This document shows positions 45,742-55,251 of a stretch of 64,000 bases of DNA, in pieces (position 1 is the first letter of the stretch; every line of letters begins with the position of its first letter). Origin of the DNA: Campylobacter sp. MIT 99-7217 (GTDB lineage: Bacteria; Campylobacterota; Campylobacteria; Campylobacterales; Campylobacteraceae); assembly GCF_006864365.1 (NCBI RefSeq), contig NZ_QHLJ01000001.1:186001-250000 (forward strand). The letters are read 5' to 3'. The notes beneath the pieces are model-generated. The model was given only the letters and a program-made list of their open reading frames with translations, did not search any database and was not told the origin of the DNA. The position numbers and the translations under genes are program-made.

Positions 45742-47124
45742 ATGAAAAATGAAATGTGGTCGGGTCGTTTTGACGAAGCAAGTAATGAGCTTTTAAAGGA
45801 ATTTAACGCAAGCTTGGGCTTTGATAAAACGCTTTTTAAAGAAGACATTGAGGGTTCATTAGCTCATAGTGCCATGCTTTTTGCTTGCAAAATCATCACT
45901 GAAGAGGAATTTAAAGCCATACAAAGGGGTTTAGAGCAGGTAAAAGCTGAGATTGAAAGGGGCGAATTTGTTTTTGATATCGCTGATGAGGATATTCATA
46001 TGGCGGTGGAAAAAAGGCTTAGCCAGATCATAGGTGCTGAGATAGGTGGCAGGCTTCACACGGCAAGGAGCAGGAACGATCAGGTGGCGACTGATTTTAA
46101 ACTTTTTGTAAGAAAACAAAACCTAAATTTGCAAAATTTGCTTAAGGAGCTTATCAAGACCTTACTTATTCATGCTAAGGCTCATAAAACGACCATTATG
46201 CCAAGTTTTACTCATCTTCAGCACGCTCAGCCCATAAGCTTTTCTTTTTATATCCTAACTTATGCTTTTATGTTTGAAAGGGATATCAAAAGGCTTAGAG
46301 CAAGCTTTGAAAGGGCTGATTTTAGTCCGCTTGGAAGCTGTGCTTGTGCTGGAACGAGCTATGATACAAACAGGGCTTTAAGTGCGAAAGAACTTGGCTT
46401 TAAAAATGTCTGCGCAAATGCCATGGACGGCGTGAGTGATAGAGACTTTGCTCTTGATATGCTTTATGATATTGCCGTGATTTTTACGCACACTTCAAGG
46501 CTTTGTGAGGAACTTATACTTTTTTCAAGCACAGAGTTTAAATTTATCCAGCTAAGTGATAGTTTCTCAACAGGCAGTTCCATCATGCCACAAAAGAAAA
46601 ATCCCGATGTAGCCGAGCTTATAAGAGGAAAAACCGGGCGCGTTTATGGGAATTTAATCGCACTTTTTACCACGATGAAAGCTTTGCCACTAGCCTATAA
46701 TAAGGACATGCAAGAAGATAAAGAAGGGCTTTTTGATAGCGTAAAAACGGCAAATGAAAGCCTCATCATCTTAAATGCTATGTTAAAAGAACTTAAGATC
46801 AATGCCAAAAATATGCTTCAATCTTGTAAAAAAGGGCATTTACTTGCGACTGATTTGGCGGATTTTTTGGTGCGTGAAAAAAATATCCCTTTTAGAAAGG
46901 CTCATTTTATCGTGGGCGAACTTGTCGCAAGGGCTGAAAAAGAGGGCATTGATATATGCGAGATCAAGGATTTAAGTGCTTATAATCCTATCTTTGATGA
47001 AAGTGCGATGAAATTTTTAGACTTTACGCATTCTTTAAATTTAAAGCAAAGCGAGGGTTCAAGCTCGGTTAAAAGCGTAGAAAAGCAAATCGCACTTTTA
47101 GAAAAATTCTTAGAAGATAACTAG
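45742..47124 (+). CDS. argH: Argininosuccinate lyase
   Basis: A 460-residue enzyme of the fumarase/aspartase superfamily that releases arginine and fumarate. The signature [15 protein letters not shown] is at about residues 279-293, the flexible catalytic loop that contains the active Ser. [14 protein letters not shown] near 106-119 and the THLQHAQP segment near 154-161 hold the other catalytic residues. It lies 8 bases after pckA and ends the operon before the phase-variable cgtA-like gene. Confidence 0.96.
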   Translation: MKNEMWSGRFDEASNELLKEFNASLGFDKTLFKEDIEGSLAHSAMLFACKIITEEEFKAIQRGLEQVKAEIERGEFVFDIADEDIHMAVEKRLSQIIGAEIGGRLHTARSRNDQVATDFKLFVRKQNLNLQNLLKELIKTLLIHAKAHKTTIMPSFTHLQHAQPISFSFYILTYAFMFERDIKRLRASFERADFSPLGSCACAGTSYDTNRALSAKELGFKNVCANAMDGVSDRDFALDMLYDIAVIFTHTSRLCEELILFSSTEFKFIQLSDSFSTGSSIMPQKKNPDVAELIRGKTGRVYGNLIALFTTMKALPLAYNKDMQEDKEGLFDSVKTANESLIILNAMLKELKINAKNMLQSCKKGHLLATDLADFLVREKNIPFRKAHFIVGELVARAEKEGIDICEIKDLSAYNPIFDESAMKFLDFTHSLNLKQSEGSSSVKSVEKQIALLEKFLEDN

Positions 47125-47145
47125 AACTCAAAGAAAAGGATTGAT

Positions 47146-48206
47146 ATGGATTATTTTATATTAGCGTTTAGAAAATATTTGGTGCAGTTTTTGAGTAACT
47201 TTATCCCAAGCAGAAAATTAGCAAGAAAATTTAGGCAAAAATTTTTAAGAACTGAGTATCATATTTTTCTTGATCAAGTGGATAGTTTTATCCCAAAGGC
47301 TGTACTTGAAAATATGAACAAATACGATAATAAATACTTTTATAATGAAAATTTAGCTCATGGGGGGGGGGGGATTGCTCTCATAAGGGATATTTTGATT
47401 TTGATGAGAGTGCCAAAAAAGCTAACTCCCCTCGTAATCCTTGGGCTTTTATAAGAGTAAAAAACGAAGCCATTACTTTAAAATCATCTTTAGAAAGCAT
47501 TTTACCTGCCATTCAAAGAGGGATTATCACTTATAATGATTGCAGTGATGAGAGTGAAGAGCTTATCCTAGACTTTGTCAAAAAGTATCCAAGCTTTAAA
47601 GCTTACAAATACCCTTATGAAGTTCAAATTCAAAATCCACAAAATGAAGAAAATAAATTAAGCAAGTATTATAATTTTGCCTTAGATAAAATCCCTAAAA
47701 ATGAATGGCTTATTAAAATCGATGTCGATCATGTTTATGATGCGAAAAGACTTTTTAAAAGCTTTTATCTCGCGCAAAAAACCTATGATGTGGTTTTTGT
47801 GTCAAGGATAAATGTTTTGGTAAAGGGTAACAAAGTTTTCATAGGAACTCTTCCTAGGGAAGAGGGTGGATTTTATATCCATGGTGTTGATCATTGGCTT
47901 GTTTATAATAGAAATTTAAATTTTATAGATTGGTTTCCGCCAAACTCAGAGCTTTATTATGAGATCTTAAAGAGTCCAAAGCTTTGTAGGCGCTTTTATA
48001 CTGAGCTTAATAACTATCATTTTGCCTATCTTAAGGACTATAGAAGAGCTTATATAGATGAAGTGATTAAAGATGGTTTTTCTCTTGATAAGGTAAAGAA
48101 AATAAGCCCACCCGTAGGCACAAAGATAAATTTAGAAATGCTTGATGAGGAAAAAATCCTAGAAATTTATGATAGTTTCAATTTCAAAGGCACAACTAAG
48201 CCTTAA
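47146..48206 (+). pseudogene. cgtA: CgtA-type beta-1,4-N-acetylgalactosaminyltransferase, phase-OFF at a G12 tract
   Basis: Two frames joined at a G12 tract match the CgtA family, which adds GalNAc to sialylated lipooligosaccharide cores in C. jejuni. The first frame runs from 47146 (MDYFILAFRKYLVQFLSNFI) and with G12 stops at 47454 after 102 residues. The other frame continues right after the tract with [29 protein letters not shown], a GT2-like DVDH metal site and [12 protein letters not shown], ending at 48206. With 10 or 13 G the two join into about 350 residues, the length of CgtA. So the gene is intact but OFF here. No ganglioside-mimicry genes are adjacent. Confidence 0.88.
47362..47373 (+). 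repeat. Homopolymeric G12 tract inside the cgtA-like gene
   Basis: Twelve G in the codons after LAH, at the same place as the GGGHKGYF segment of C. jejuni CgtA, where phase-variable G tracts are known. The count of 12 is out of frame; 10 or 13 would be in frame. Confidence 0.9.
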
Positions 48207-48243
48207 ACCAAGTAAAATAAAGTAAAAATAAAGCAAAAAATGA

Positions 48244-48308
48244 TATAATTAAACCGCAGATTATTTTGGAAAGTCTTAAGTAGGGATACGCAAGCCGAAC
48301 TGACTTTC
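48244..48308 (+). promoter_or_regulatory. Putative atpE promoter and leader hairpin
   Basis: TATAAT at 48244-48249 (TGATATAAT, an extended -10) precedes a leader of about 65 bases. GAAAGTC (48269-48275) and GACTTTC (48302-48308) could pair to hold most of the leader in a loop, just before AAAGAGGAG. Whether the hairpin controls translation of this highly expressed subunit is unknown. Confidence 0.4.
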
Positions 48309-48323
48309 AAGAAAGAGGAGAAA

Positions 48324-48662
48324 ATGAAAAAAATTCTGTTTTTAACTTTTGCTTTGGTGGGTGTAGCTCTTGCTGCTCCTGAGGGTGCTCCTGTAGAGGT
48401 TGAGTCTATAAATGTTTGGATTAAGGCATTTTCTGTCTTAGCAGCAGGACTTGGTCTTGGTGTGGCAGCTCTTGGTGGTGCTATTGGTATGGGACATACA
48501 GCTGCAGCAACTATAGCTGGAACAGCTAGAAATCCGGGTCTTGGCGGTAAGCTTATGACAACGATGTTCATTGCTTTGGCGATGATTGAAGCACAAGTTA
48601 TTTATGCCCTTGTTATCGCTTTGATCGCTCTTTATGCAAATCCTTTCATCGTTTTTGCGTAA
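48324..48662 (+). CDS. atpE: ATP synthase F0 subunit c
   Basis: A 112-residue proteolipid of the rotor ring. The N-terminus (KKILFLTFALVGVALAAP) looks like a signal sequence, as in other Campylobacterota c subunits. The two ring helices are about 33-58 and 75-110, with the polar loop at RNPGLGG. The proton-carrying carboxylate is the Glu in MFIALAMIEAQVIYALV near 90. A strong AGAGGAG ribosome site precedes it. It is separate from atpB and from the main atp operon. Confidence 0.93.
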   Translation: MKKILFLTFALVGVALAAPEGAPVEVESINVWIKAFSVLAAGLGLGVAALGGAIGMGHTAAATIAGTARNPGLGGKLMTTMFIALAMIEAQVIYALVIALIALYANPFIVFA

Positions 48663-48677
48663 TTGATGATATAAATG

Positions 48678-48696
48678 AAGCCCTTTTAGGGCTTTT
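48678..48696 (+). terminator. Intrinsic terminator after atpE
   Basis: AAGCCC (48678-48683), loop TTTTA, GGGCTT (48689-48694) and T run. It lies 16 bases after the atpE stop and just before tRNA-Leu. Confidence 0.75.
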
Positions 48697-48698
48697 GT

Positions 48699-48784
48699 GC
48701 GGTTATGGTGGAATTGGTAGACACGCCATCTTGAGGGGGTGGTGCGCCTTGCGTGTGCGAGTTCAAATCTCGCTAACCGCACCA
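48699..48784 (+). tRNA. tRNA-Leu (anticodon GAG)
   Basis: An 86-base class II tRNA. The acceptor stem GCGGTTA pairs with TAACCGC (48774-48780), the discriminator is A, and CCA is encoded (48782-48784). The D-arm has AATTGGTAGACACGC. The anticodon stem CCATC/GGTGG encloses TTGAGGG, giving GAG. A variable arm (TGCGCC...GCGTGT) and the T-loop GTTCAAATC follow. It should read CUC and CUU leucine codons. Confidence 0.96.
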
Positions 48785-48895
48785 TTTTTATTTATTTTTG
48801 CTTCTTTTTTGCATTATTATCCTGCTTTAAAGTAAATTTTTAGACTTATTTTGTTTTTTTAAATTTATATACTAAACTAAGAAAATTTTAAAAAA

Positions 48896-49861
48896 TCATT
48901 TCTTTAAAACTTGTTTAAGTTTGAGTAAATTTGCAATGAGAAATTCCTTTTTTGCGAGTTTTGATTGGGTTTTAAGCTCGTATTCACTTTGGGTAAAAAG
49001 TGTAAAAATTTCTTTGTATTGCTTGAGATTTAAAGAAAAGGCTTGATTTTGCAAACTTTTGCCAACTTGAGGCGGTGGAGCATAGCCTAAAAGTTCTTTA
49101 AGATCAACTTTGCCATAAATTTTCGCATAAAGAAAGATCTTAAAAAGGCGATAAAAGCTTGATCCTAAAGAATTTAACAAGGCTATTTCGTTAAAATTAT
49201 CTAAAATTTTTTCTAAGTCTTCTTTTAGATCTTTGCCTGATAAAAGCTTTTCAAAAAACTCATCAAAGCCCATTATGCTTAAAGAAAAACAATATTTTTC
49301 TATGCTTGCTTGATCGATTTTTAAACCTTGAAATTTGTTCAGCTCACTTGCTGCAAGGTATAAATTTTCATCAAAGGTGCTAAAAAGCGTGTATAAGGCT
49401 GTATCGCTTACTTCGATATCAAGTTGTGAGGCTTTGATCCGTAAAAGTTCAGTGGCTTCTCTTGAGTTTGAAATTTTAAAAAATCTCGCAAAATTATTTT
49501 CAAAAATTTTCTCAAGCTCATTTTGTTTTGAACCCTCATCATAAAGTTCTAAAAGTAAAAAATTATCCTTATGATTTTTACATAGCTCAACCAAGGCTTT
49601 AAGCTCTTTTGTGCTTGGTTTTTTAAAAAGCCTTAGTTCAAGAAGTTTTTTCTCGCTAAACAAAGAAGAACTACTAAGATAATCACTAGCCCTTTTAAAA
49701 TCATACTCTTCAAAATAAACCTTCAAGCTCTCATCAGCCCCATATCTTTTTTTGATGATTTGTGCGAAAAGTTCGGTTTGAAAATTATCCGCTCCATAAA
49801 GTGCGAAAAAATTTGGAAAATAACTTCCTTTGAGTAAATTTTGCAAATCCTTTTTATACAT
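48896..49861 (-). CDS. holA: DNA polymerase III delta subunit (clamp loader)
   Basis: A 321-residue protein of the HolA family, which opens the beta clamp in the clamp-loader complex. The start MYKKDLQNLLKGSYFPNFFALYGADNFQTE, the acidic LLELYDEGSKQNELEKIF region near 103-120, and the mixed helical C-terminus (QSKLAKKEFLIANLLKLKQVL) fit the family, which is poorly conserved. Its start lies at the rnr stop (adjacent). In C. jejuni the same gene precedes rnr as I recall. Confidence 0.82.
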   Translation of the reverse strand: MYKKDLQNLLKGSYFPNFFALYGADNFQTELFAQIIKKRYGADESLKVYFEEYDFKRASDYLSSSSLFSEKKLLELRLFKKPSTKELKALVELCKNHKDNFLLLELYDEGSKQNELEKIFENNFARFFKISNSREATELLRIKASQLDIEVSDTALYTLFSTFDENLYLAASELNKFQGLKIDQASIEKYCFSLSIMGFDEFFEKLLSGKDLKEDLEKILDNFNEIALLNSLGSSFYRLFKIFLYAKIYGKVDLKELLGYAPPPQVGKSLQNQAFSLNLKQYKEIFTLFTQSEYELKTQSKLAKKEFLIANLLKLKQVLKK

Positions 49862-51798
49862 TAGCTAGGCTCTTTTTCGTCTAAATTTTTTATAATTTTA
49901 CCAAAAATTTTTGCCATGATTATATCCACATCAGTGATTTGCACCAAAACATTTTGCAATAAATTTGTCTCATGATCATAAAGTATGATTTCAGCACCCT
50001 TTATCTCATCATCAAGTTTAGCGATATTGATATTTGTGTTTTCGCTGATATAGGCTCTAAAAGTTTTGCCGATATTTAGTTTTGCCCAGCGTGCAAATTT
50101 CCTATCCATAAAGTCCCAAGCCACTTTATCAGCTTCTCTTTCTAAAACGCTTAGGCTTTCGCAAGTGCTTTGTATATTTAAAAGTAAGTATTCAAATTTC
50201 TTTTGATCATTGCTACATTTTGCCTTTAAAAGTCTGTGTAAAATGAGATCAGAATACCTGCGAATAGGGCTTGTAAAGTGGGTATATCTTTCAAATCCTA
50301 GCCCAAAATGTCCTTGATTAATGCTTGAGTACTCAGCCTTTTTTTGAGCTTTTATGATGAGTTTATCTACTTCAGATCGTATGCCAAGCTCTTGTGCTAG
50401 GGCTTGAATGTCTCTTATAAGCTCGGTAAGTTTTGGCTTATCTTTTACATCAATACCAAGGCTTGAAAGCTCATCTAAGAGTTTGGAGATCTTTTTTTGA
50501 TCAGCACTAAGATGATTTCTAAAAATGCCCACCTCATTGATAAGCCTTGCTGCTGCTTTATTTGCTAAAAGCATACAATCTTCTATTAAATTATGTGCAT
50601 CAGTATCGCCCTCATAATGCGTTGTAAGTAGGCGGTTTTGTTCATCAAGACTCATTCTTAATTCTTCAGTTTTAAACTCAAAGGCATTTTTGAGCCTTTT
50701 TTTTCTAAGCTCACGCGTGATATGAAAAAGAGGGTAAAGATAGGAAAGATCCTTTAAATCAGGCTTTTGGATTAAAATTGCATCAACTTCATCATAATTA
50801 AATCTTCTTTTAGAATTGATCAAGGCTTCAAAAAGTTCTTCTTTTATGACCTCTAAATTTTCATCTAAGCTGATTTTAACGCAATACGCCAGCCTATCGA
50901 CATTTGGCTTTAAAGAGCAGATATTTTCGCTCAAAGCTCTTGGAAGCATAGGGATAGCCTTGTGAGGAAAATAAATAGAAAAGCCCCTAGCTCTAGCCTC
51001 CTTATCAATAGCCCCATAAGCAAAGACATATTCGCTTACATCAGCTATGGCTACATAAATAGCTCTTGATTTTTCATCATAAAAGATCGCATCATCAAAA
51101 TCTTTTGCGTCTATGGGATCTATGGTGCAAAAGCTTAAATGCCTTAAATCAAGCCTGTTTTCATACATGCTTGCATCGACAAAGTCTCCATTTGCAAGGG
51201 ATTCTTTAATGCAAGAATCATTAAATTCGCTATTTTTATTAAACAAGGCAAGAGAAATTTTTTCATCAATAAAATCATCATCAATATGTCCTAAAACCTC
51301 TATGATTTCAAGATCTTGGTTGCGTATTTTTAGGATAGTTCCAAGTGGTAAGGCTTTTAGGGATTTTTGCGAGGCTTTCAGGGCTTGACTTAAGCCTGTT
51401 TTTATGTTCATTCCAAGCACAGCCTCGCCGTATTTTTTTGTGATGACAAGAGAAGTTTCATTAGCTCTTTGTAAAATTAAAATAACCTTAGCACTTGCTC
51501 TTTTTTTCTTGAGGGGCAAAAGCTTACAAACAACTATATCTGCATAGTTTGCACCTTTTAAATCCTTGCTTTCTATACGCAAGTCTTTTGTGAAAGATTC
51601 ATCAAAGCACCTTAAAAAGCCTGTTCCCTTGCTTGAAATATCAAGTTGTCCAAATACAAAGCCATTATTAAGATAAAATTTATTTTTATGTTCCGTGATA
51701 ATGTTGTTTGCGTGCAGTTCTCTTAAAACTTGCTTGAGTTCATTAGTGATTTTTGAGCTTGAAACTCCATAACTCAAGCTTTTTAAAAATTCTTTCAT
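49861..51798 (-). CDS. rnr: Ribonuclease R (RNB-family 3'-5' exoribonuclease)
   Basis: A 645-residue exoribonuclease that degrades structured RNA. The RNB domain starts with the metal-binding Asp cluster CTIDPIDAKDFDDAIFYDE (about 225-243), and HFTSPIRRYSDLILHRLL near 515-532 holds the catalytic Arg and Asp. Cold-shock-like OB domains fill residues 50-200. The C-terminal S1-like domain is short and poorly conserved, as known for epsilon-group RNase R. It is divergent from the polysaccharide deacetylase gene. Confidence 0.92.
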   Translation of the reverse strand: MKEFLKSLSYGVSSSKITNELKQVLRELHANNIITEHKNKFYLNNGFVFGQLDISSKGTGFLRCFDESFTKDLRIESKDLKGANYADIVVCKLLPLKKKRASAKVILILQRANETSLVITKKYGEAVLGMNIKTGLSQALKASQKSLKALPLGTILKIRNQDLEIIEVLGHIDDDFIDEKISLALFNKNSEFNDSCIKESLANGDFVDASMYENRLDLRHLSFCTIDPIDAKDFDDAIFYDEKSRAIYVAIADVSEYVFAYGAIDKEARARGFSIYFPHKAIPMLPRALSENICSLKPNVDRLAYCVKISLDENLEVIKEELFEALINSKRRFNYDEVDAILIQKPDLKDLSYLYPLFHITRELRKKRLKNAFEFKTEELRMSLDEQNRLLTTHYEGDTDAHNLIEDCMLLANKAAARLINEVGIFRNHLSADQKKISKLLDELSSLGIDVKDKPKLTELIRDIQALAQELGIRSEVDKLIIKAQKKAEYSSINQGHFGLGFERYTHFTSPIRRYSDLILHRLLKAKCSNDQKKFEYLLLNIQSTCESLSVLEREADKVAWDFMDRKFARWAKLNIGKTFRAYISENTNINIAKLDDEIKGAEIILYDHETNLLQNVLVQITDVDIIMAKIFGKIIKNLDEKEPS

Positions 51799-51927
51799 TG
51801 TAAAAACTTTAGTATTCTATTTTGCAAGCATAATTTTACACAAAATAATGTAAAAAAGTTTTAAAATTTTCGTTATAATCTTTGAATTATTTTTAAATTT
51901 AAAAGTGGGTATTTGTTGAAAAGATAC

Positions 51928-53040
51928 ATGAAAAGTTGGTTTTTTTGGGTTCTTTTGCTGGGCATTGTTGCTGGCATTGCTTTAAGTTTTTTTATACCCA
52001 CTCAAAAAATCAATCTTGAAGTGCAAAATTCTTTTATACCTGAAAAAAACACAACTTTAGAGCAAAATCATACTCAAACTACTATAAAAAAGGGCTTGTT
52101 TGCTGATTATGAAGAAGGACAAATTCAAACACATACAGAAGAAATTGTTGAAAACAATACTTCAATCAAAGAGCTTAATATAAGCAAAATCATAGAATTT
52201 AATCTCAGCAAAGATCAAATCTTTGATCATCAAAGTTTGTATTTTAAAGCTCCAAATTATTTTCAATTTGACCTTAAAGACTATAAAAAAACAGAGCAAA
52301 ACTCAAGTAAAAAAGATGAAAATTTAAGCACACCGACAAATTTGGATTTAAACACGACAAAAAAGCCTCTTGTAAAAACAAAGCACAAGGGGGCAAAGCT
52401 TGCTATTATCATCGATGATATGGCAAGTGCTACTCAGGTAAGAAATTTAAAAAACACCAAGCTTAAGCTCATTCCTTCTTTTTTTCCAAGGGATAAAAAC
52501 CACCCACTAACGCCTCAGTATGCAAAGGAATTTAAGTTTTTTATGGTGCATTTACCTCTTGCTGCGTTTAATTTTAAAAATGAAGAAACCCAAACTCTAA
52601 GCCCACAAGATACACAAGAGCGTATTGATGAAAAGATAGCAGAAATTTACAAGGATTTTGAAAATTTAAAATTTATAAACAATCACACAGGAAGCCTTTT
52701 TACAAGTGATGAAGAGGCTATGAGAAAGCTTTTTAGAGCCTTTGAAAGATATGGATTTGTTTTTGTTGATTCTGTTACCATAGGAAAGAGTAAAGGAGAA
52801 AAGATCTCTAAAGAATTTGGACAAATTCCTATCAAAAGAGACATTTTTCTTGATAATCAAGATAGCGTCGCATATATCAAAAAACAACTTCAAAAAGCCG
52901 TTCATCTTGCGCAAAAAAAAGGCTTTGCTATTGCCATAGGACACCCAAGAAAAAACACCTTTAAAGCCCTTGTTGAAAGTAAGGATTTGCTTGAAAGTGT
53001 CGAGCTTGTGTATTTGAATGAAATTTATAAAGAACAATGA
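51928..53040 (+). CDS. Divergent polysaccharide deacetylase family protein
   Basis: This protein of about 370 residues has one N-terminal hydrophobic helix (about 3-23), a long low-complexity, N/T/K-rich spacer (25-155) and a C-terminal divergent polysaccharide deacetylase domain: LAIIIDDMAS near 160-169, FFMVHLPLAAF near 207-217, NNHTGSLFT near 251-259, and AIAIGHPRKNTF near 336-347. The family, named for its NodB-like barrel, has uncertain enzymatic activity and an envelope role. ATG at 51928 is preferred, but TTG codons at 51913 and 51916 are in frame. The stop overlaps the dprA start by 4 bases. Confidence 0.82.
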   Translation: MKSWFFWVLLLGIVAGIALSFFIPTQKINLEVQNSFIPEKNTTLEQNHTQTTIKKGLFADYEEGQIQTHTEEIVENNTSIKELNISKIIEFNLSKDQIFDHQSLYFKAPNYFQFDLKDYKKTEQNSSKKDENLSTPTNLDLNTTKKPLVKTKHKGAKLAIIIDDMASATQVRNLKNTKLKLIPSFFPRDKNHPLTPQYAKEFKFFMVHLPLAAFNFKNEETQTLSPQDTQERIDEKIAEIYKDFENLKFINNHTGSLFTSDEEAMRKLFRAFERYGFVFVDSVTIGKSKGEKISKEFGQIPIKRDIFLDNQDSVAYIKKQLQKAVHLAQKKGFAIAIGHPRKNTFKALVESKDLLESVELVYLNEIYKEQ

Positions 53041-53804
53041 TTTTATCTTCTTTGCCTAAGGAATTTCTTGAGCTTTCAAAGCCTGTGAAAAAGCTTTTTT
53101 ATAAAGGAAATTTAAGCCTGCTTGAGCAACCAAAAGTAGCGATTATTGGCTCAAGAAAAATGAGTGTTTATACTAAAAATTTGGTCTTAGAGCTTAGCTT
53201 TTTACTTAAAGAAATTGGGGTTTGTGTGGTGAGTGGTGGAGCTATTGGGGTTGATATTTGTGCTGCAAAGGGAGCTTTTCCAAGTACCATAGCCATTTTT
53301 GCTAATGGTCTTGATCAAATTTATCCAAAAAGCAATGAACACTTGATCAAGCAAATTTACGAACATGCCTTAGCATTGAGCGAAAACGAGCCTAAGTATT
53401 TGCCTCAAAGATATGATTTTTTACTTCGAAATAGACTTATCATCGCTTTAAGTAAAGCTGTTGTCGTGGCTCAAGCTGATCTTCAAAGTGGTTCTTTACA
53501 AAGTGCAAATTTAGCCTTAAAGCTTAACAAACCTTTGTTTGTTTTGCCTCAAAGACTTGATGAAAGCAAGGGGACAAATTTGCTTTTAGCACAAAATAAA
53601 GCAAGGCTCATTCATGATCTAAAAGATTTTGCTCTTTGCTTTGGAGAGTTGAAAAAAAGAGAAGAAGATGATGAGGTGCTTGAGTTTTGTAAAAAAGGCG
53701 TAAGCTTAGATGAGGCTTTGGATAAATTTGGAGAGCGAGTTTATGAGTATGAGCTTTTAGGAAAGATAGAAATAAATGGCGTTTTTATCAGGGTGCTTGT
53801 ATGA
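53037..53804 (+). CDS. dprA: DNA-processing protein DprA
   Basis: A 255-residue protein that binds incoming single-stranded DNA and loads RecA during natural transformation. The Rossmann-like core reads [13 protein letters not shown] (about 33-45), [17 protein letters not shown] near 64-80 and [23 protein letters not shown] near 121-143. It lacks the long C-terminal extension of larger DprA forms. Campylobacter is naturally competent, so function is expected. It overlaps the deacetylase and ruvX genes by 4 bases each. Confidence 0.93.
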   Translation: MILSSLPKEFLELSKPVKKLFYKGNLSLLEQPKVAIIGSRKMSVYTKNLVLELSFLLKEIGVCVVSGGAIGVDICAAKGAFPSTIAIFANGLDQIYPKSNEHLIKQIYEHALALSENEPKYLPQRYDFLLRNRLIIALSKAVVVAQADLQSGSLQSANLALKLNKPLFVLPQRLDESKGTNLLLAQNKARLIHDLKDFALCFGELKKREEDDEVLEFCKKGVSLDEALDKFGERVYEYELLGKIEINGVFIRVLV

Positions 53805-54187
53805 ATGCCTTAGGTCTTGATGTGGGTTTAAAACGCATAGGCGTAGCACTTTGCATAAATGAAAGCATAGTCATGCCCTTAGAAGCTGTGCTTAGAAAAA
53901 ACAGAAAACAAGCAGCTAGCGAGCTTAAAGCCTTGCTTAAAGAGCATGAAATTTCAAAGCTTATCGTAGGGCTTCCAAAGGGTGGTTCAAGCGAGGAGGA
54001 AATGAGCAAACGCATAAGGCATTTTATCAGCTTGCTTGATTTTGAAAAAGAGCTTGTTTTTGTTGATGAGAGCTTTACAAGCAAGGAAGCCTCCAAGCTT
54101 CAAAGAGCAAATTCAAGAAAAAAAGATGGCAAACTAGATAGTCTTGCAGCTTTCTTAATGCTAAAGGATTATTTTGGCATTATTTGA
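53801..54187 (+). CDS. ruvX: RuvX/YqgF family Holliday junction resolvase-like protein
   Basis: A 128-residue RNase H-fold nuclease. [16 protein letters not shown] (about 3-18) has the first catalytic Asp. [12 protein letters not shown] near 56-67 and [13 protein letters not shown] near 85-97 follow, and the last acidic site is [19 protein letters not shown] near the C-terminus. Homologues act in 16S rRNA 5' end maturation and in recombination. It overlaps both neighbours, the next gene by 14 bases. Confidence 0.9.
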   Translation: MNALGLDVGLKRIGVALCINESIVMPLEAVLRKNRKQAASELKALLKEHEISKLIVGLPKGGSSEEEMSKRIRHFISLLDFEKELVFVDESFTSKEASKLQRANSRKKDGKLDSLAAFLMLKDYFGII

Positions 54188-55067
54188 TCTTAAGGTGTAT
54201 TTGAAACAAATTTATCCTGATGAGCATGAAAGCGTGCTTGCAAGTTTTGAAAAGCCAAAGGACATTTGTATTTTTTTAAATACCTTAAAAACAGATGATA
54301 AATGCCTTGAATACGAGCTTTCAAAAGAGCATATTCCCTTCGAAAGACTTGATGAATTTACCTATAGGATAAAAGGCGAGTACAAATCAAAGCTAAGTTT
54401 TTCAAAAGCCTTTTTAGAGCATTTGTTTTATATACAAAATTATTCTTCTTATTTGTGTGCTAAAGCTCTTAATGCAAAGCCTTATGAAAGCGTGCTTGAT
54501 ATGTGTGCAGCTCCTGGTGGAAAAAGCATAAATTTAGCTAATTTCATGCAAAATAAAGGCTATTTAGCCTGTGTTGAGGCAAGTAAAGATCGTTTTTTTA
54601 CCCTACAAAAAATACTTAAAAACTATGGCGTTTTAAATTTTAAGTGCTTTTTAAAAGATGCTAAGCTTATAGGCAAGCTTTGTCCCTTGAAATTTGATAA
54701 AATTTTACTTGATGCACCCTGTTCAACCTTTGCAAAAATGGGACTTTATGTTCAAAAAAGCCAAAAAGAGCTTAAAATGCTCAGTATTTTACAAAAAAAG
54801 CTTTTGCACTCAGCACTAAAAGCCTTAAAGGTTAATGGCGAGCTTGTGTATAGCACTTGCACCTTTTTAAAAGAAGAAAATGAAGAAGTGATCAAAAATG
54901 CTTTGAAAAGTGAGTTTAAACTTAAGCTTTTAGAACTTAACTTAGAGGGCGTTAATGCTAAAAATGCCTTTGCTGATGAATTTGATGAGCTCAAAAAAGC
55001 AAAAAGAATTTTACCTGATACTTTTTGTGACGGCTTTTTTGTAGCAAAACTAAAAAAACTTTCATAA
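54174..55067 (+). CDS. RsmB/NOP2/Sun-type RNA cytosine-5 methyltransferase
   Basis: A 297-residue SAM-dependent RNA methyltransferase. Motif I is [18 protein letters not shown] (about 103-120), motif [15 protein letters not shown] near 178-190, and motif [15 protein letters not shown] near 224-236. The Cys in motif VI is the nucleophile and the one in motif IV the helper. The N-terminal RNA-binding region is short. It probably modifies rRNA, but the target is not known. It is last in the deacetylase-dprA-ruvX operon, as in the C. jejuni order I recall. Confidence 0.9.
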   Translation: MALFDLKVYLKQIYPDEHESVLASFEKPKDICIFLNTLKTDDKCLEYELSKEHIPFERLDEFTYRIKGEYKSKLSFSKAFLEHLFYIQNYSSYLCAKALNAKPYESVLDMCAAPGGKSINLANFMQNKGYLACVEASKDRFFTLQKILKNYGVLNFKCFLKDAKLIGKLCPLKFDKILLDAPCSTFAKMGLYVQKSQKELKMLSILQKKLLHSALKALKVNGELVYSTCTFLKEENEEVIKNALKSEFKLKLLELNLEGVNAKNAFADEFDELKKAKRILPDTFCDGFFVAKLKKLS

Positions 55068-55188
55068 TTTTCTTAAGAGCTTTCAAGTACTATTTTATCT
55101 TTATTTCTTATAATAACAAGAAAAATTATCATAAATATTAAGGATATTTTCAGTATTTTTAAAGCTTTATAAAAATATAATTTTAAGA

Positions 55189-55225
55189 TTATGATATTAG
55201 TTATTTTAACTAAATATAATCATAA
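55189..55225. promoter_or_regulatory. Inverted repeat before the TonB receptor, possible operator
   Basis: TAGTTA-TTT-TAACTA (55198-55212) lies within outer arms TTATGAT (55189-55195) and ATCATAA (55219-55225). It sits 27 bases before the start codon of an iron-type receptor and is A/T-rich as Fur sites are, though I cannot match the Fur consensus reliably. Confidence 0.4.
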
Positions 55226-55251
55226 ATTTATGCTACAAGAAAGGAAAATAG

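Noticed and set aside
47790-48206. Independent 138-residue gene
   Set aside because: It is the 3' part of the cgtA-like gene; the same frame continues upstream to the G12 tract without a stop.
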